A stretch of DNA of 64,000 nucleotides from JADJOY01 sp046331705 [NCBI: bacterium]. GTDB taxonomy: Bacteria; JADJOY01. The position numbers and the translations under genes are program-made. Positions 44,768-53,523 of this stretch are shown here, piece by piece (position 1 is the first letter of the stretch; each line of letters opens with the position of its first letter). The DNA lies in contig JAXLQJ010000031.1 of NCBI GenBank assembly GCA_046331705.1, positions 1 to 64,000 of the forward strand, given 5' to 3'. The notes under the pieces are model-generated. The model was given only the letters and a program-made list of their open reading frames with translations. It was not told the DNA's origin and ran no database searches.

Positions 44768-46501
44768 ATGCTGGACGTGAAGATCGAAGGTGGCACCGTC
44801 GTGGACGGCAGCGGTAAGCAGGGCCGCGTAGCCGACGTGGGCATCCGCGACGGGCGCATCGACGCCATCGGGCACATCGGCGAGCCGGCGCGCGTCACGC
44901 TCGACGCCCGCGGACAGGTCGTGTGCCCGGGCTTCGTCGATCTGCACACCCACTACGACGCCCAGGTCTTCTGGGACCCGGCGCTCACGCCCTCGTCGCT
45001 GCACGGCGTGACGACGGTGTTCGGCGGCAACTGCGGCTTCAGCCTGGCACCGCTCGAGCCCAGCGAGGGCGAATACCTGATGCGGATGCTGGCGCGCGTC
45101 GAGGGCATGCCGCTCGAGAGCCTGCGCGCGGGCGTGCCGTGGGATTGGCGCACGTTCGACGAATACCTCGGCCGCCTGGAAGGTCGGGTGGCGCTCAACG
45201 TCGGCTTTCTCGTCGGCCACTCGGCGCTGCGCCGCTCGGCGATGGGCGAGCGCGCCAATCGCGAGGCCGCGAGCGACGCCGACCTGGCGCGCATGGTGGA
45301 GCTCTTGCGCAGCTCGCTGGCGGCGGGCGGCATGGGGTTCTCGTCGTCTTCGTCGCCGACTCACAGCGATGGCGACGGTGGCCCGGTTCCCTCGCGTCAC
45401 GCCGCGCGCGAGGAGATCCTGGCGCTCTGCCGCGAGGTGAGACTCCACCCGGGCACCACGCTCGAGTTCATCCCCACCGCGGGTCCGTTCGAGCGCGCCC
45501 ACAAGGAGCTGATGGTCGAGATGTCGCTCGCCGCGGAGCGCACGCTCAACTGGAACTCGCTGGTGGTGACCGCGATGGCGCCCGACCTCTTCGAGCAGCA
45601 GCTCGAGACCTCGGATCGCGCCGCCAAGCGCGGGGCGCGGGTGGTGGCGCTCACGTTGCCGGACGTGATGCGGATGCGCATCAACTTCACGTCGGGGTTC
45701 GTCTTCGATTCGCTGCCGGGCTGGGGCTCGGTGCTGGCCCTCGATCACGCGTCGAAGCTGCAGGCGCTCGCGCAAGTCGACGTGCGCGAGCGGTTGCGCG
45801 CCGGCTACGCTTCACCGGACGCCGGCGTGTTCTCGTTCCTGCTCGCGCCCGATCTGTTGCGAGTGGTCGAGACCTTCACGCCTGCGGGAAAGGCCGTCGA
45901 GGGTCGCACGATCGGCGAGGTGGCGAGGGAGCAAGGCAAGGATCCGTTCGATGCGCTCTTCGACCTGGCGATCGCCGAGGACCTGCGAACGCAGTTCACG
46001 CCGATGGTTCCCGGCGACGACGACGAGAGCTGGAAGCTACGCGCGCAGGTGTGGCGCGATCCGCGGGTGCTGATCGGCGCCTCGGACGCCGGCGCGCACC
46101 TCGACATGATCGACACCTTCCAGCTCTCGACGCAGCTCCTCGGCCCGTGCGTGCGCGAGCGCCGGCTCATCGAGCTGGAGGACGCCATCCACCGCATCAC
46201 CGACGTGCCCGCGCGTCTCTACGGCGTGCGCGAGCGGGGCCGCTTGGTGCCCGGCTGGCACGCCGACGTGGTGGTCTTCGATCCCGACCGGATCGGGCCG
46301 GGGCCGCTGCACACCCGCGCGGACCTGCCCGGCGGCGCGTCGCGGCTCTTCGCCGAAGCGCGTGGGATCGCCCACGTGCTCGTGAACGGAGTCGAGATCG
46401 TGCGCGGCGGCGAGGTCACCGGAGCCCGTCCGGGCACCGTGCTGCGATCGGGTCGCGATACCGAGACCGTCGCGATCCCCGCCAGCATCCGCCAAGCCTG
46501 A
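44768..46501 (+). CDS. N-acyl-D-amino-acid deacylase-like amidohydrolase
   Basis: A 577-residue amidohydrolase of the D-aminoacylase group: KIEGGTVVDGSGKQGRVADV, VVCPGFVDLHTHYDAQVFWD (first metal site), TTVFGGNCGFSLAPL, and GASDAGAHLDMIDTF (catalytic Asp). The C-terminal RGRLVPGWHADVVVFDPDRI closes the beta domain. GGGAGGG precedes ATG 44768. Characterised members remove acyl groups from N-acyl-D-amino acids, but close homologues are found in organisms without that activity. With the Amidohydrolase_2 gene it forms a two-gene unit for an unidentified amide or lactone. A perfect palindrome follows the stop. Confidence 0.92.
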   Translation: MLDVKIEGGTVVDGSGKQGRVADVGIRDGRIDAIGHIGEPARVTLDARGQVVCPGFVDLHTHYDAQVFWDPALTPSSLHGVTTVFGGNCGFSLAPLEPSEGEYLMRMLARVEGMPLESLRAGVPWDWRTFDEYLGRLEGRVALNVGFLVGHSALRRSAMGERANREAASDADLARMVELLRSSLAAGGMGFSSSSSPTHSDGDGGPVPSRHAAREEILALCREVRLHPGTTLEFIPTAGPFERAHKELMVEMSLAAERTLNWNSLVVTAMAPDLFEQQLETSDRAAKRGARVVALTLPDVMRMRINFTSGFVFDSLPGWGSVLALDHASKLQALAQVDVRERLRAGYASPDAGVFSFLLAPDLLRVVETFTPAGKAVEGRTIGEVAREQGKDPFDALFDLAIAEDLRTQFTPMVPGDDDESWKLRAQVWRDPRVLIGASDAGAHLDMIDTFQLSTQLLGPCVRERRLIELEDAIHRITDVPARLYGVRERGRLVPGWHADVVVFDPDRIGPGPLHTRADLPGGASRLFAEARGIAHVLVNGVEIVRGGEVTGARPGTVLRSGRDTETVAIPASIRQA

Positions 46502-46503
46502 AG

Positions 46504-46527
46504 CGAGCGCGGCGCGCGCCGCGCTCG
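46504..46527. terminator. Bidirectional terminator palindrome between convergent genes
   Basis: A perfect 24-bp palindrome with 12-bp arms (CGAGCGCGGCGC and its complement) fills almost the whole 30-base gap between the converging deacylase and PilZ-like genes. Its GC content and position suit a terminator serving both, though no T-run follows. Confidence 0.6.
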
Positions 46528-46531
46528 GCTC

Positions 46532-48238
46532 TCACCGCTCGGCGGACGACGCGTCGCGGTCCGCGACCGTGAACGAGCCGTGCTTGTAGCGCGCGCGCTC
46601 CGTGCCGTCGGGAGTGACGAAGCGAACCTCGTCGAAGTGAAGGGCGAGGAAGACCAACACCGATAGCTCGACGTCGCTCTGTCTCTCGCCGGCGGTGCGC
46701 TGGGTCCAATCGGGGCTGACGACGACCTTCAAGACCTGCTTCTCGACCCGCGCGTCCTCGACGGGAAGGGCGGGTGTGGCCCGCTGGAGCTCGGCGCGCA
46801 GGCGAGCGACGTCGACCGTTTCCGGTGGCGGATCGCGGCGCCCGGTGAGCTGGAACGCGACGGCGCCCGCGACGAGCACCACGCCGACGATCCCCGCGGC
46901 GAGCGCACCGCGGGGCAAGCTTCGCGACGCGCTCGCGTCGTCGTTGGCGTCGCCCGCGCGGCGCGGGTCACGCGTTGCGCCGGCGCGCTCGTCCCTGGAA
47001 CGGCTTGCGCTCTTTTGGGCGCTCGGCTTGCGAGACTCGTCGCGCTCCTTGCGAGCTCCCGTGCGCGGCCGCTCGGCGTCTCCGGCGGCGCGGGCGAGCT
47101 GTGCGGCTTGTCGCGCGAGTCGTTGTTGCTCGGCGGGCCATTGGGCGTAGCGCTCTTCGGACGCTTGGGCGGGCTCGAGCGCCGCCGCGTGCCAAGCGGC
47201 GCGAGCGGCCAGCGCCGCGACGTCCTCGGCGGCGTGCACCAGCTCGCGTCGCATCCCCTCGTCGAGCGCCGCCGCGCTCGAGCTGGACGCGAGGTCGGCG
47301 GCGAGCGCGCGGAGCGAGCGCTGGCTGCGACCGAGGGATTCGAGCTCGCCGGCACCGAGGCGCTGGAAGCGCCAGTCGACGCTCGACAGCGTGTCGATGA
47401 CTTCCATCTGTGCCACCGCCAGCGCGATGAGCGGGTGACGGCTCGAGTCGGGTACGGGCGCTGGTGCCGCCGTGGTCGGGCTCGCGGCGCGCGACACGAT
47501 CTCGTCGGTGGAGCGATCGAGATCGCTCAGGTCGAGCGCCCAGCTTCCGCCGGCGGACCCGGGCGGCTGGCCATCGCCGGTGGCGTCGGTACCCGCGCAC
47601 GCCCGCAGCGCGGCGTGGATCGCGAACCCCGGGGCGCCCGTGGTCGGTGCAAGCGCGCGCCCGCGATAGGTGAAGGCGAGGCGCGCCTCGCCGTGTTGCG
47701 CGAGCGACGGCTCGAGCGCGAGCCACGCGGCGAGCTGCGGCCCGCCACCAGCCTCCGAGTGCTCCGACTCGGCGTCGCGCGCGATCGACACGTGACGGGT
47801 GCCGGCGAGCCACGCGCACAACCCGTCGTTGGTCGAGCCGGGATTCAGGATGTCGGGGTCGACGGGCACGGGCCACACCAGCGCGCCGTCGGCGTCGACG
47901 GAGAGCGCGCCCGGGTAGGCGCGCTCGAGCTCGGCGATTCGACCGGCGAGCGCCGCGGCGGAATCGTCGAGCTTGAGACCGAAGCCCGAGACCGTGACGC
48001 CGCCGACGTTGCGATTGAGATGGGCGGTGACGCGGGCCTCGCCGTGGAACGTGGCGCCCGCGCCCAGCCCGAGCGCGAAGAAGACCCGCGCCTGGACCTC
48101 GGGAAGCGCGTTCGACTGGACGAAGAGGTTCGACTCGGTGAGCGAGGTGACGATTCCCTCGCCCCACACACGCCCGTGCTGCGTGTAGCGGATCGAGAGC
48201 GAGACCTCGAAGCGCAGGGCGCGATCGTCGGCGGGCAT
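46532..48238 (-). CDS. PilZ-like single-pass membrane protein (paralogue A)
   Basis: A 568-residue protein starting at ATG 48238. Residues 5-110 form a PilZ-like domain (RFEVSLSIRYTQHGRVWGEG, then GATFHGEARVTAHL, SGFGLKL). The middle has a domain with FTYRGRALAPTTGAP and DLSDLDRST, then a helical region with HPLIALAVAQMEVIDTLSSV. A basic linker leads to one transmembrane helix (GALAAGIVGVVLVAGAVAF, about residue 450), and the C-terminal domain contains LKVVVSPDWTQ and VRFVTPDGTERARYKHG. The same order is in the gene at 48.8-50.6 kb, so they are paralogues. They probably link cyclic-di-GMP or surface signalling to the envelope. Confidence 0.85.
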   Translation of the reverse strand: MPADDRALRFEVSLSIRYTQHGRVWGEGIVTSLTESNLFVQSNALPEVQARVFFALGLGAGATFHGEARVTAHLNRNVGGVTVSGFGLKLDDSAAALAGRIAELERAYPGALSVDADGALVWPVPVDPDILNPGSTNDGLCAWLAGTRHVSIARDAESEHSEAGGGPQLAAWLALEPSLAQHGEARLAFTYRGRALAPTTGAPGFAIHAALRACAGTDATGDGQPPGSAGGSWALDLSDLDRSTDEIVSRAASPTTAAPAPVPDSSRHPLIALAVAQMEVIDTLSSVDWRFQRLGAGELESLGRSQRSLRALAADLASSSSAAALDEGMRRELVHAAEDVAALAARAAWHAAALEPAQASEERYAQWPAEQQRLARQAAQLARAAGDAERPRTGARKERDESRKPSAQKSASRSRDERAGATRDPRRAGDANDDASASRSLPRGALAAGIVGVVLVAGAVAFQLTGRRDPPPETVDVARLRAELQRATPALPVEDARVEKQVLKVVVSPDWTQRTAGERQSDVELSVLVFLALHFDEVRFVTPDGTERARYKHGSFTVADRDASSAER

Positions 48239-48429
48239 GCGGCTGGTAAGGTGCGGTGGACGTTGGGTGGTTGCGTCGTCGGCTGGCGCGCTGGTGCGCG
48301 CGTCCAACGAGGCCGGCGATCGTATGTTCCGAGATCCGCCGTCGCAAGGTGGCCGCTTTCCGCCGCCGGGTCCGGCGCCCCGCCGCATCATCCTGTCGAC
48401 GCCGCCTTCGCGCCGCCTGCGGTCGAATC

Positions 48430-48765
48430 ACGGCGCAGGAGGTGCCGCTCTGGAAGACCGAGGCGGAGAAAGCGGCGCTGCTCGGCTCGCGAGTCTTCCA
48501 CAGCGGTCAGGAGCTGGGCAGCACCACGGCGAGTCGTGCTTCATGTGGCAACCGCACGCGGCCAACACCCACCCCGAGACTCATCCCACGTACCAGACGC
48601 AGCTCGGGCGCTTGGCGTTGCTGCGCGACCCGAACCCTTGCGGCCGCGAGCACCCGGTGCGCGGGCAACCGCGGAACGCCGATGACCCCAAGACGCGTGC
48701 GCGCGAGGCATACATCGATGCGCAGCGCCCCACCGTGGCGCTCGAGCACGAGGAAGCGCTGAGCG
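48430..48765 (+). pseudogene. Dead c-type cytochrome gene with lost CXXCH motif
   Basis: Two plus-strand frames give one protein: VPLWKTEAEKAALLGSRVFH and SGQELGST, then after a slip near 48525 ESCFMWQPHAANTHPETHP, YQTQLGRLALLRD, EHPVRGQPRNADDPKTRARE and AYIDAQRPTVALE. This is the pattern of a c-type cytochrome family whose members read CDMCHPxAANTHPETYPKFQ and QLGRVALLRDMINWC. Here CFMWQ replaces CxxCH, so no heme could be attached, and the frame is broken: a decaying gene. It lies between the two PilZ-like paralogues on the opposite strand; the 607 bases between them hold nothing else. Confidence 0.6.
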
Positions 48766-48845
48766 CCAAGGGCGGCGGCTCTGGCCGCGGCCCGCGACTT
48801 CCGCCCGCCGGGACCGCGTTCGCGCCGACGGCGGCGGGGCTGGCT

Positions 48846-50585
48846 TCAGCGTCCGCCGTCTTCGGCTGACTTGGGCGCGACGAATCCCTGCACGTCGATC
48901 TTGCCGTCGATGAAGCTCGCACGCTGCTGCCCGTCGGGCGTGATGACGTGGTATCGCCAGAAGCCGTGGCTCATGAGCGCCGGCGACAAGAGCTCGAGAT
49001 CGCCGTGACGATCGTTCGCCCCACGATTGAGCCAGCCCGGATCGACCACGACCTTGAGTGTCTTCTCCTCGATGCGTAGGTCGACAACGGGAACGGCGGG
49101 AACGCGTTGCGCGATGTCGGCGCGCACCTGCGCCATGTCCACGGTCTTGGCCTTGGGAGCGTCATTGCGATCGCCTTGAAACACGGTGACGATTCGCGCG
49201 ATCGCCATGACGCACGCCAGGAGGATCACCGCGATGAGCCCCACCCGCGGCTTCTGCGCCTCGCTGGCGTCGCGACCTCGTGAGCGTGTCTTGGTTTCGC
49301 GCGACTCGACGGCCTTGGTCTTCGTCTTGGGCTCGGCCTTGCGTGGCTGCTCCTCGCGTTCCTTGCGTGCGGCGGCCTTCTCTTCCGCCTCGCGAGCGGC
49401 GGTACGTGCCGTGATGACCGCTTGTCGTGCCAGCCGCTCCTTCTCGATCTGGAAGGTCTCGTAGAAGCTTGCGGAAGCCTCGGCGGATTCGATGGCCGTG
49501 GAATGCCATCCCGCGCGGGCGACGAGCGTGCCGATGGCGTCGTTGGCCTCGGAGATGGCGGTGGCCGCGGACTCGTCGATTCCCGTTTCCTCGGCGCTGG
49601 TGGCGATCCTCAGGTTGATGCCGTCGAGCAGCGTGCGATCTCGATCCAGCGCCTCCTTCAGCTCGGGTGTCAGGCGCTCGTAGCGCCAATCCGCCGTGGC
49701 GAGCGCATCCATCACGCGCATTTGCGCGGCAGCCAGCTCGAGGATCGGATGATCCCAGAGCACCTCGGCTTCGGTGGGACCTTCCTCGACCTCGGCGGGT
49801 GACGGCATTTCCACGGGAGCGGTCGGCGCGTCGAGATCCTCGAGGTCGAGCGACCACGTCCCGTCGTCGCGAGGACCGCTATCCGTCGGCGCTGCGGCGG
49901 TGGTTCCCGTCTCGAGCGGGCTCACGCGAGCGAGCGCTTCGAGACCCGCGTCGAGCACGTGCGCGGGAACGCCCGTGCCGGGGGCCAGCGGCCGGCCGCG
50001 ATAGGTCAGCACCACGCGGTCTGCCCCGCTTGCGCGTAGCTCGGTGGCGAGCTGCCGAAGCACGGTTACGTATGCGTGGAGCGGCTCGTTGACGTTGCCG
50101 GTGCGTGCCGCTGGACCATCCTCCGCGCGGGTGGCGCAGACCTGGTGACCCGCGGTCCACAGCCCGAGCCCCTCGGCGTCGGCCGGCGTCGTGGGAAGCG
50201 CCGCGTCGGCGGTGACGGGCCAACGAAGGCGCAGGTCGGCGTCGATTTCCACCGGTCCCGGATAGCCGCGCACGAGCCTGGAGACGACGGCCGCCAGCTC
50301 GTTGGGCGTACCGTCGAAGCGGAGACCGAAGGCCGAGGCGGCCGGAGCGTCAGACCCTGGATCGGGCGGCGTGGTGACGCGACCTTCTCCATGGAACGTG
50401 CCTTCGGGACCCAGCCCGAGCGCGAAATACAGGCGCGCTCGTAGGTCGGGCGGCGCTGTCGTCTGGACGACGAGGGTGACGCCCGCGATCGACGTGACGA
50501 TCCCTTCACCCCACGAGCGCCCGTCGGGCGAGTAGCGGATGGGGACGGAAACTCGAAGCGGCGGCTCCTGCGTGTCGGCAGCCAT
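48846..50585 (-). CDS. PilZ-like single-pass membrane protein (paralogue B)
   Basis: A 579-residue protein from ATG 50585 (GAGGGGGG upstream) with the architecture of paralogue A: PilZ-like domain (RVSVPIRYSPDGRSWGEG, GTFHGEGRVTTPPD, AFGLRFDG), VVLTYRGRPLAPGTGVP, DLEDLDAPT, HPILELAAAQMRVMDALATA, a Lys/Arg/Glu-rich linker, one transmembrane helix (LIAVILLACVMAIARIVTVF) and a C-terminal domain with LKVVVDPGWLNRG and YHVITPDGQQRASFIDG. The conserved C-terminal TPDGxxRAxxxxG motif in both suggests a periplasmic binding domain not described in standard PilZ proteins. Confidence 0.85.
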   Translation of the reverse strand: MAADTQEPPLRVSVPIRYSPDGRSWGEGIVTSIAGVTLVVQTTAPPDLRARLYFALGLGPEGTFHGEGRVTTPPDPGSDAPAASAFGLRFDGTPNELAAVVSRLVRGYPGPVEIDADLRLRWPVTADAALPTTPADAEGLGLWTAGHQVCATRAEDGPAARTGNVNEPLHAYVTVLRQLATELRASGADRVVLTYRGRPLAPGTGVPAHVLDAGLEALARVSPLETGTTAAAPTDSGPRDDGTWSLDLEDLDAPTAPVEMPSPAEVEEGPTEAEVLWDHPILELAAAQMRVMDALATADWRYERLTPELKEALDRDRTLLDGINLRIATSAEETGIDESAATAISEANDAIGTLVARAGWHSTAIESAEASASFYETFQIEKERLARQAVITARTAAREAEEKAAARKEREEQPRKAEPKTKTKAVESRETKTRSRGRDASEAQKPRVGLIAVILLACVMAIARIVTVFQGDRNDAPKAKTVDMAQVRADIAQRVPAVPVVDLRIEEKTLKVVVDPGWLNRGANDRHGDLELLSPALMSHGFWRYHVITPDGQQRASFIDGKIDVQGFVAPKSAEDGGR

Positions 50586-50803
50586 GCCTACCCCCCTCGT
50601 GGCGAAAACGCGTAGGCGGTGGGGGATGCACCGCGCCGCGCTCCGCGTCGACCTGGGACTTGGATACGAACCTCGCGATCGTATGTGGATGTGGAGTTCA
50701 CCGCAAGCAAGGCTTTCGCCGCAGCTGCGCACGTGGCATGAGAGATACGAGACGCGTGCCGCGCGCGCTGCCGCAGCCACGCAGCGAGCGAGGGGAGGGT
50801 GCG

Positions 50804-52435
50804 ATGACGGACGAGCGGGACATGACCGTGGGGAGCTTCATCCGCCGGCTTGCGACGGCCCGCGGTCCGCACCCGCTCATGATCCACGAGGGCCGTCGGC
50901 TTTCGTACGCCGAGGCCGAGCGCGAGTCCGGCGAGCTGGCGGTGGGTCTGCTCGCGGCGGGAGTCGGCAAGGGAACCCGGGTGGCGGTGTGGATGCCGAA
51001 CGGCCCCGACTGGGTGATCGCGTGGCTCGCGGCGGCGCGGATCGGCGCGCTGGTCGTGCCGATCAACACGTTCTACCAGGCGCGCGAGCTCGCGTGGGTC
51101 CTGGTGCACGCGGATTGCGCCGTGCTGCTGATGAGCGCGCGGCACCTCGGCCACGACTTCGAGGAACGGCTCGTGAGCGCGCTTCCGGGCGTGGCGGCGG
51201 CCGCCGGTCCCGAGCTCTGGCTGCGGAGCGCGCCGTTCCTGCGCCGCGTGTTCGTGTGGGGTGCCAGCGCGCGCCTCTGGGCGCGGGCCGCACCCGGGGC
51301 ACTGCTCGAGCTGGCGCGCGCAGCGCCCGCAGCGCCCGCGCTCGACGATGCGTTCGTGCGAGCCGTCGAAGCCGAGGTTTCGCCCGCGGACCCGATGGTG
51401 CTGATCTACAGCTCGGGGAGCTCGGGCGATCCCAAGGGCGCCGTCCACAGCCACGCCGGCCTGCTCCGGCATGCGCTCGCGCTCAACGCGCACCGCCGGA
51501 TCGGACCCGAGGATCGCATGTATTCGCCCATGCCGTTCTTCTGGGTCGGCGGCCTGGTCTACTCGCTGCTCGCGTGCATGCACGCTGGCGCCACGATGCT
51601 CTCGGAGGAGAGCTTCGAGCCCGGGCGCACGCTCGCGATGCTGGAGCGGGAGCGCGCCACGATCGCTGTCGGCTGGCCGCACTACGCGAAGAGCATGGCG
51701 GATCACGAGAGCTTCGCGTCGCGCGATCTATCCGCGCTTCACAGTGGGAATCTCTGGGCGATCTTGCCCGCGGCGCTGCGGCCGAACGACCCCGAGCGGC
51801 GCTCCAACGCGCTCGGCATGACCGAGACCGGCGGACCCCACACCTACGACAACATGGATCGCGATCTGCCGGAATCGCTGCGCGGCTCGTTCGGGCACGC
51901 GGTGGACGGCTTCGAGCACAAGGTCGTCGATCCCGCCACCGGCGCGACGCTCCCGGCGGGTGCGGTGGGCGAGATCTGCGTGCGCGGCCCAGGCGTGATG
52001 CTCGGCCTCGCAAAGGTGGAGCGCCACCGCGTGTTCGACACCGAGGGCTACTACCACACGGGCGATTCGGGGTTCTTCGACGGCGACGGCGTGCTCTTCT
52101 ACGCCGGACGCCTGGGCGAGCTCATCAAGACCGGCGGCGCCAACGTGACGCCGCGCGAGGTCGAGGTGGCGTTGCTGGCCTTTCCCGAGGTCAAAGAGGC
52201 GTATGTCGTCGGGCTCCCGGACGCCGCGCGCGGCGAGGTCGTCGCTGCGGCGGTGGTGCTCAAGGCGGGTGCGCGGACGAGCGGCGACGAGCTCAAGGCG
52301 CGGCTCAAAAAAGAGCTGGCCGCCTACAAGGTCCCGCGCCACGTCTGGCTTTTCGAGAGCGGAATGCTTCCGTTCACGGACTCGGGGAAGATCGACAAGA
52401 AACGCCTCAAGGCGTTGCTCGCCGAGCGCTCGTGA
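50804..52435 (+). CDS. AMP-dependent acyl-CoA synthetase/ligase
   Basis: A 543-residue member of the ANL adenylate-forming family: P-loop VLIYSSGSSGDPKGAVHSH, ALGMTETGGPHTYDN, the motif YYHTGDSGFFDGDGVLFYAG, hinge GRLGELIKTGGANVTPREVE and C-terminal PFTDSGKIDKKRLK with the catalytic Lys. It activates a carboxylic acid as acyl-AMP and then acyl-CoA. The first P-loop position has Ser instead of Thr, which occurs in the family. ATG 50804 follows GGGGAGGG. It differs from the FATP-type ligase at 24.5 kb and so probably serves another chain length or an aromatic or terpenoid acid. Confidence 0.93.
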   Translation: MTDERDMTVGSFIRRLATARGPHPLMIHEGRRLSYAEAERESGELAVGLLAAGVGKGTRVAVWMPNGPDWVIAWLAAARIGALVVPINTFYQARELAWVLVHADCAVLLMSARHLGHDFEERLVSALPGVAAAAGPELWLRSAPFLRRVFVWGASARLWARAAPGALLELARAAPAAPALDDAFVRAVEAEVSPADPMVLIYSSGSSGDPKGAVHSHAGLLRHALALNAHRRIGPEDRMYSPMPFFWVGGLVYSLLACMHAGATMLSEESFEPGRTLAMLERERATIAVGWPHYAKSMADHESFASRDLSALHSGNLWAILPAALRPNDPERRSNALGMTETGGPHTYDNMDRDLPESLRGSFGHAVDGFEHKVVDPATGATLPAGAVGEICVRGPGVMLGLAKVERHRVFDTEGYYHTGDSGFFDGDGVLFYAGRLGELIKTGGANVTPREVEVALLAFPEVKEAYVVGLPDAARGEVVAAAVVLKAGARTSGDELKARLKKELAAYKVPRHVWLFESGMLPFTDSGKIDKKRLKALLAERS

Positions 52436-52443
52436 GCGTGGCG

Positions 52444-52463
52444 GGTGCGCCAGGAGGCGCACC
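52444..52463 (+). terminator. Stem-loop after ligase gene
   Basis: GGTGCGCC, loop AGGA, GGCGCACC: a perfect 8-bp stem, eight bases after the ligase stop. No T-run, but the position suits a terminator separating the ligase from the pilin genes. Confidence 0.5.
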
Positions 52464-52695
52464 TCAGTCTCTCGCGGCAACAGTGTCCCCAGTGGTTCCA
52501 GGCAGCCGTGTTTCGGCACGGCGGGTGACGTGATTCGTCAGTGTCACCGCCGGCTGTGCTCCCGCGAGCGCCGCCGTGCAGGAAGCCCGACGAATTCATT
52601 TTCCCTCGTTGATTCGGGGAACTATGGCCCCGCGCATGACGCTGGCCGCCCGACGGTGTCGTTGGTGCGCGGGCTCCTGCCTGCGCCTGGCGGCG

Positions 52696-52710
52696 TGGCA
52701 TTAGGCTTGC
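52696..52710 (+). promoter_or_regulatory. Predicted sigma-54 promoter of the first pilin gene
   Basis: TGGCATTAGGCTTGC has the GG and GC doublets exactly 10 bases apart, with TGGCA and TTGC matching the -24/-12 consensus. It lies 85 bases before ATG 52795, giving a leader of about 72 bases. RpoN control through PilR-type activators is usual for major pilins. The rest of the 359-base gap holds no gene. Confidence 0.65.
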
Positions 52711-52721
52711 TTGCGAGTGGG

Positions 52722-52740
52722 CTCTCACCTCGCGTGAGAG
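52722..52740 (+). promoter_or_regulatory. Hairpin at the 5' end of the pilin leader
   Basis: CTCTCAC (52722-52728), a 5-base loop and GTGAGAG (52734-52740) form a perfect 7-bp stem right at the predicted transcription start. A 5'-terminal stem of this kind commonly stabilises abundant mRNAs such as those of pilins. Confidence 0.45.
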
Positions 52741-52794
52741 GGGAAGTGCCTGGGGACCCACAGCGCCGCCGTGGCGGCAAAGGAGAGAGGGAGC

Positions 52795-53229
52795 ATGCGG
52801 AACAATCGAGGATTTACCCTCATCGAGCTTCTGGTGGTGATTGCGATCATCGGCATCTTGGCCGCCATCGCGATCCCACAGCTTCTCGGCGCCCGGGACA
52901 AGGCGCGAAATTCGACCTGCGACGACATGTTCAAGGCCCTGAGCGGCGAGGTTGCGAACGAGCTGGATGGTGCCAAGAACGGCGGCACCGGCGAGTGCCA
53001 GGTCTCGACCAACGTCGGCGTTCTCGCGTGCGTGCTCGGCAAGCACACCGACGAGGACAACCCGCGCAACCGCAATCAGCGCGCGTATACGACCGCCGCC
53101 GACAGCAACAGCGCACCAGCGGACACCTGCCAGGTCGGGCTCGTTACCGTGAGCTCCAACGGAATCGTGTTCACCCAGAGACCGCAGCAGCTCAGCGCGA
53201 CGCGAAGCTTCCGCGTTCGCATCGACTGA
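52795..53229 (+). CDS. Type IV pilin-like major pilin (PilA-like), copy 1
   Basis: A 144-residue prepilin. The class III leader is MRNNRG, cut before Phe7, followed by FTLIELLVVIAIIGILAAIA with the conserved Glu at mature position 5. The globular part has four cysteines (in STCDDMF, TGECQ, LACVL and DTCQVG), enough for two disulfides, and ends SNGIVFTQRP. Such pilins polymerise into type IV pili or pseudopili for attachment, twitching or DNA uptake. AAAGGAGAG precedes ATG 52795. No assembly genes are nearby, so the machinery lies elsewhere. Confidence 0.93.
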   Translation: MRNNRGFTLIELLVVIAIIGILAAIAIPQLLGARDKARNSTCDDMFKALSGEVANELDGAKNGGTGECQVSTNVGVLACVLGKHTDEDNPRNRNQRAYTTAADSNSAPADTCQVGLVTVSSNGIVFTQRPQQLSATRSFRVRID

Positions 53230-53253
53230 CCGATTCGCCCAGCTCGAGCGATG

Positions 53254-53281
53254 ACGGCCGGGGGAGTTCCCGGCCGTTTTC
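53254..53281 (+). terminator. Rho-independent terminator after pilin copy 1
   Basis: ACGGCCGGG (53254-53262), loop GGAGTT, CCCGGCCGT (53269-53277), then TTT: a perfect 9-bp GC stem with a short T-run, 24 bases after the pilin stop. It separates the two pilin genes, so copy 2 needs its own promoter or read-through. Confidence 0.8.
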
Positions 53282-53523
53282 GCTTGCTTCGGGGGCCGCT
53301 CCCCAGGGCTGGGCGCTCCCGGCCGGTGGCGAGGTCCCCGGCCCGACGAGCGCTGTGGGAAACGGTGGCGCGCGACGAAGGTGGGGCCGGCTTCGGCCAC
53401 GGTCCGGAGTCCGTCGCCTCGTCCTGGCAAGATTGCCCTTGATTCCGGTAGGGGACCCTGTGTAAGGCATTGGGGTACCGCAACGAGACTGAAACTCAAC
53501 CAAGGCGGCAAAGGAGACGGCGG

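Noticed and set aside
42326-45775. A 1149-codon open frame on the minus strand
   Set aside because: Antisense to the wax synthase, SUMF1, amidohydrolase and deacylase genes, all with clear motifs; its product is His/Arg-rich shadow sequence.
53434-53447. TGGCAAGATTGC before pilin copy 2 as a sigma-54 promoter
   Set aside because: The GG and GC doublets are only seven bases apart instead of ten, so it cannot function as a -24/-12 element.
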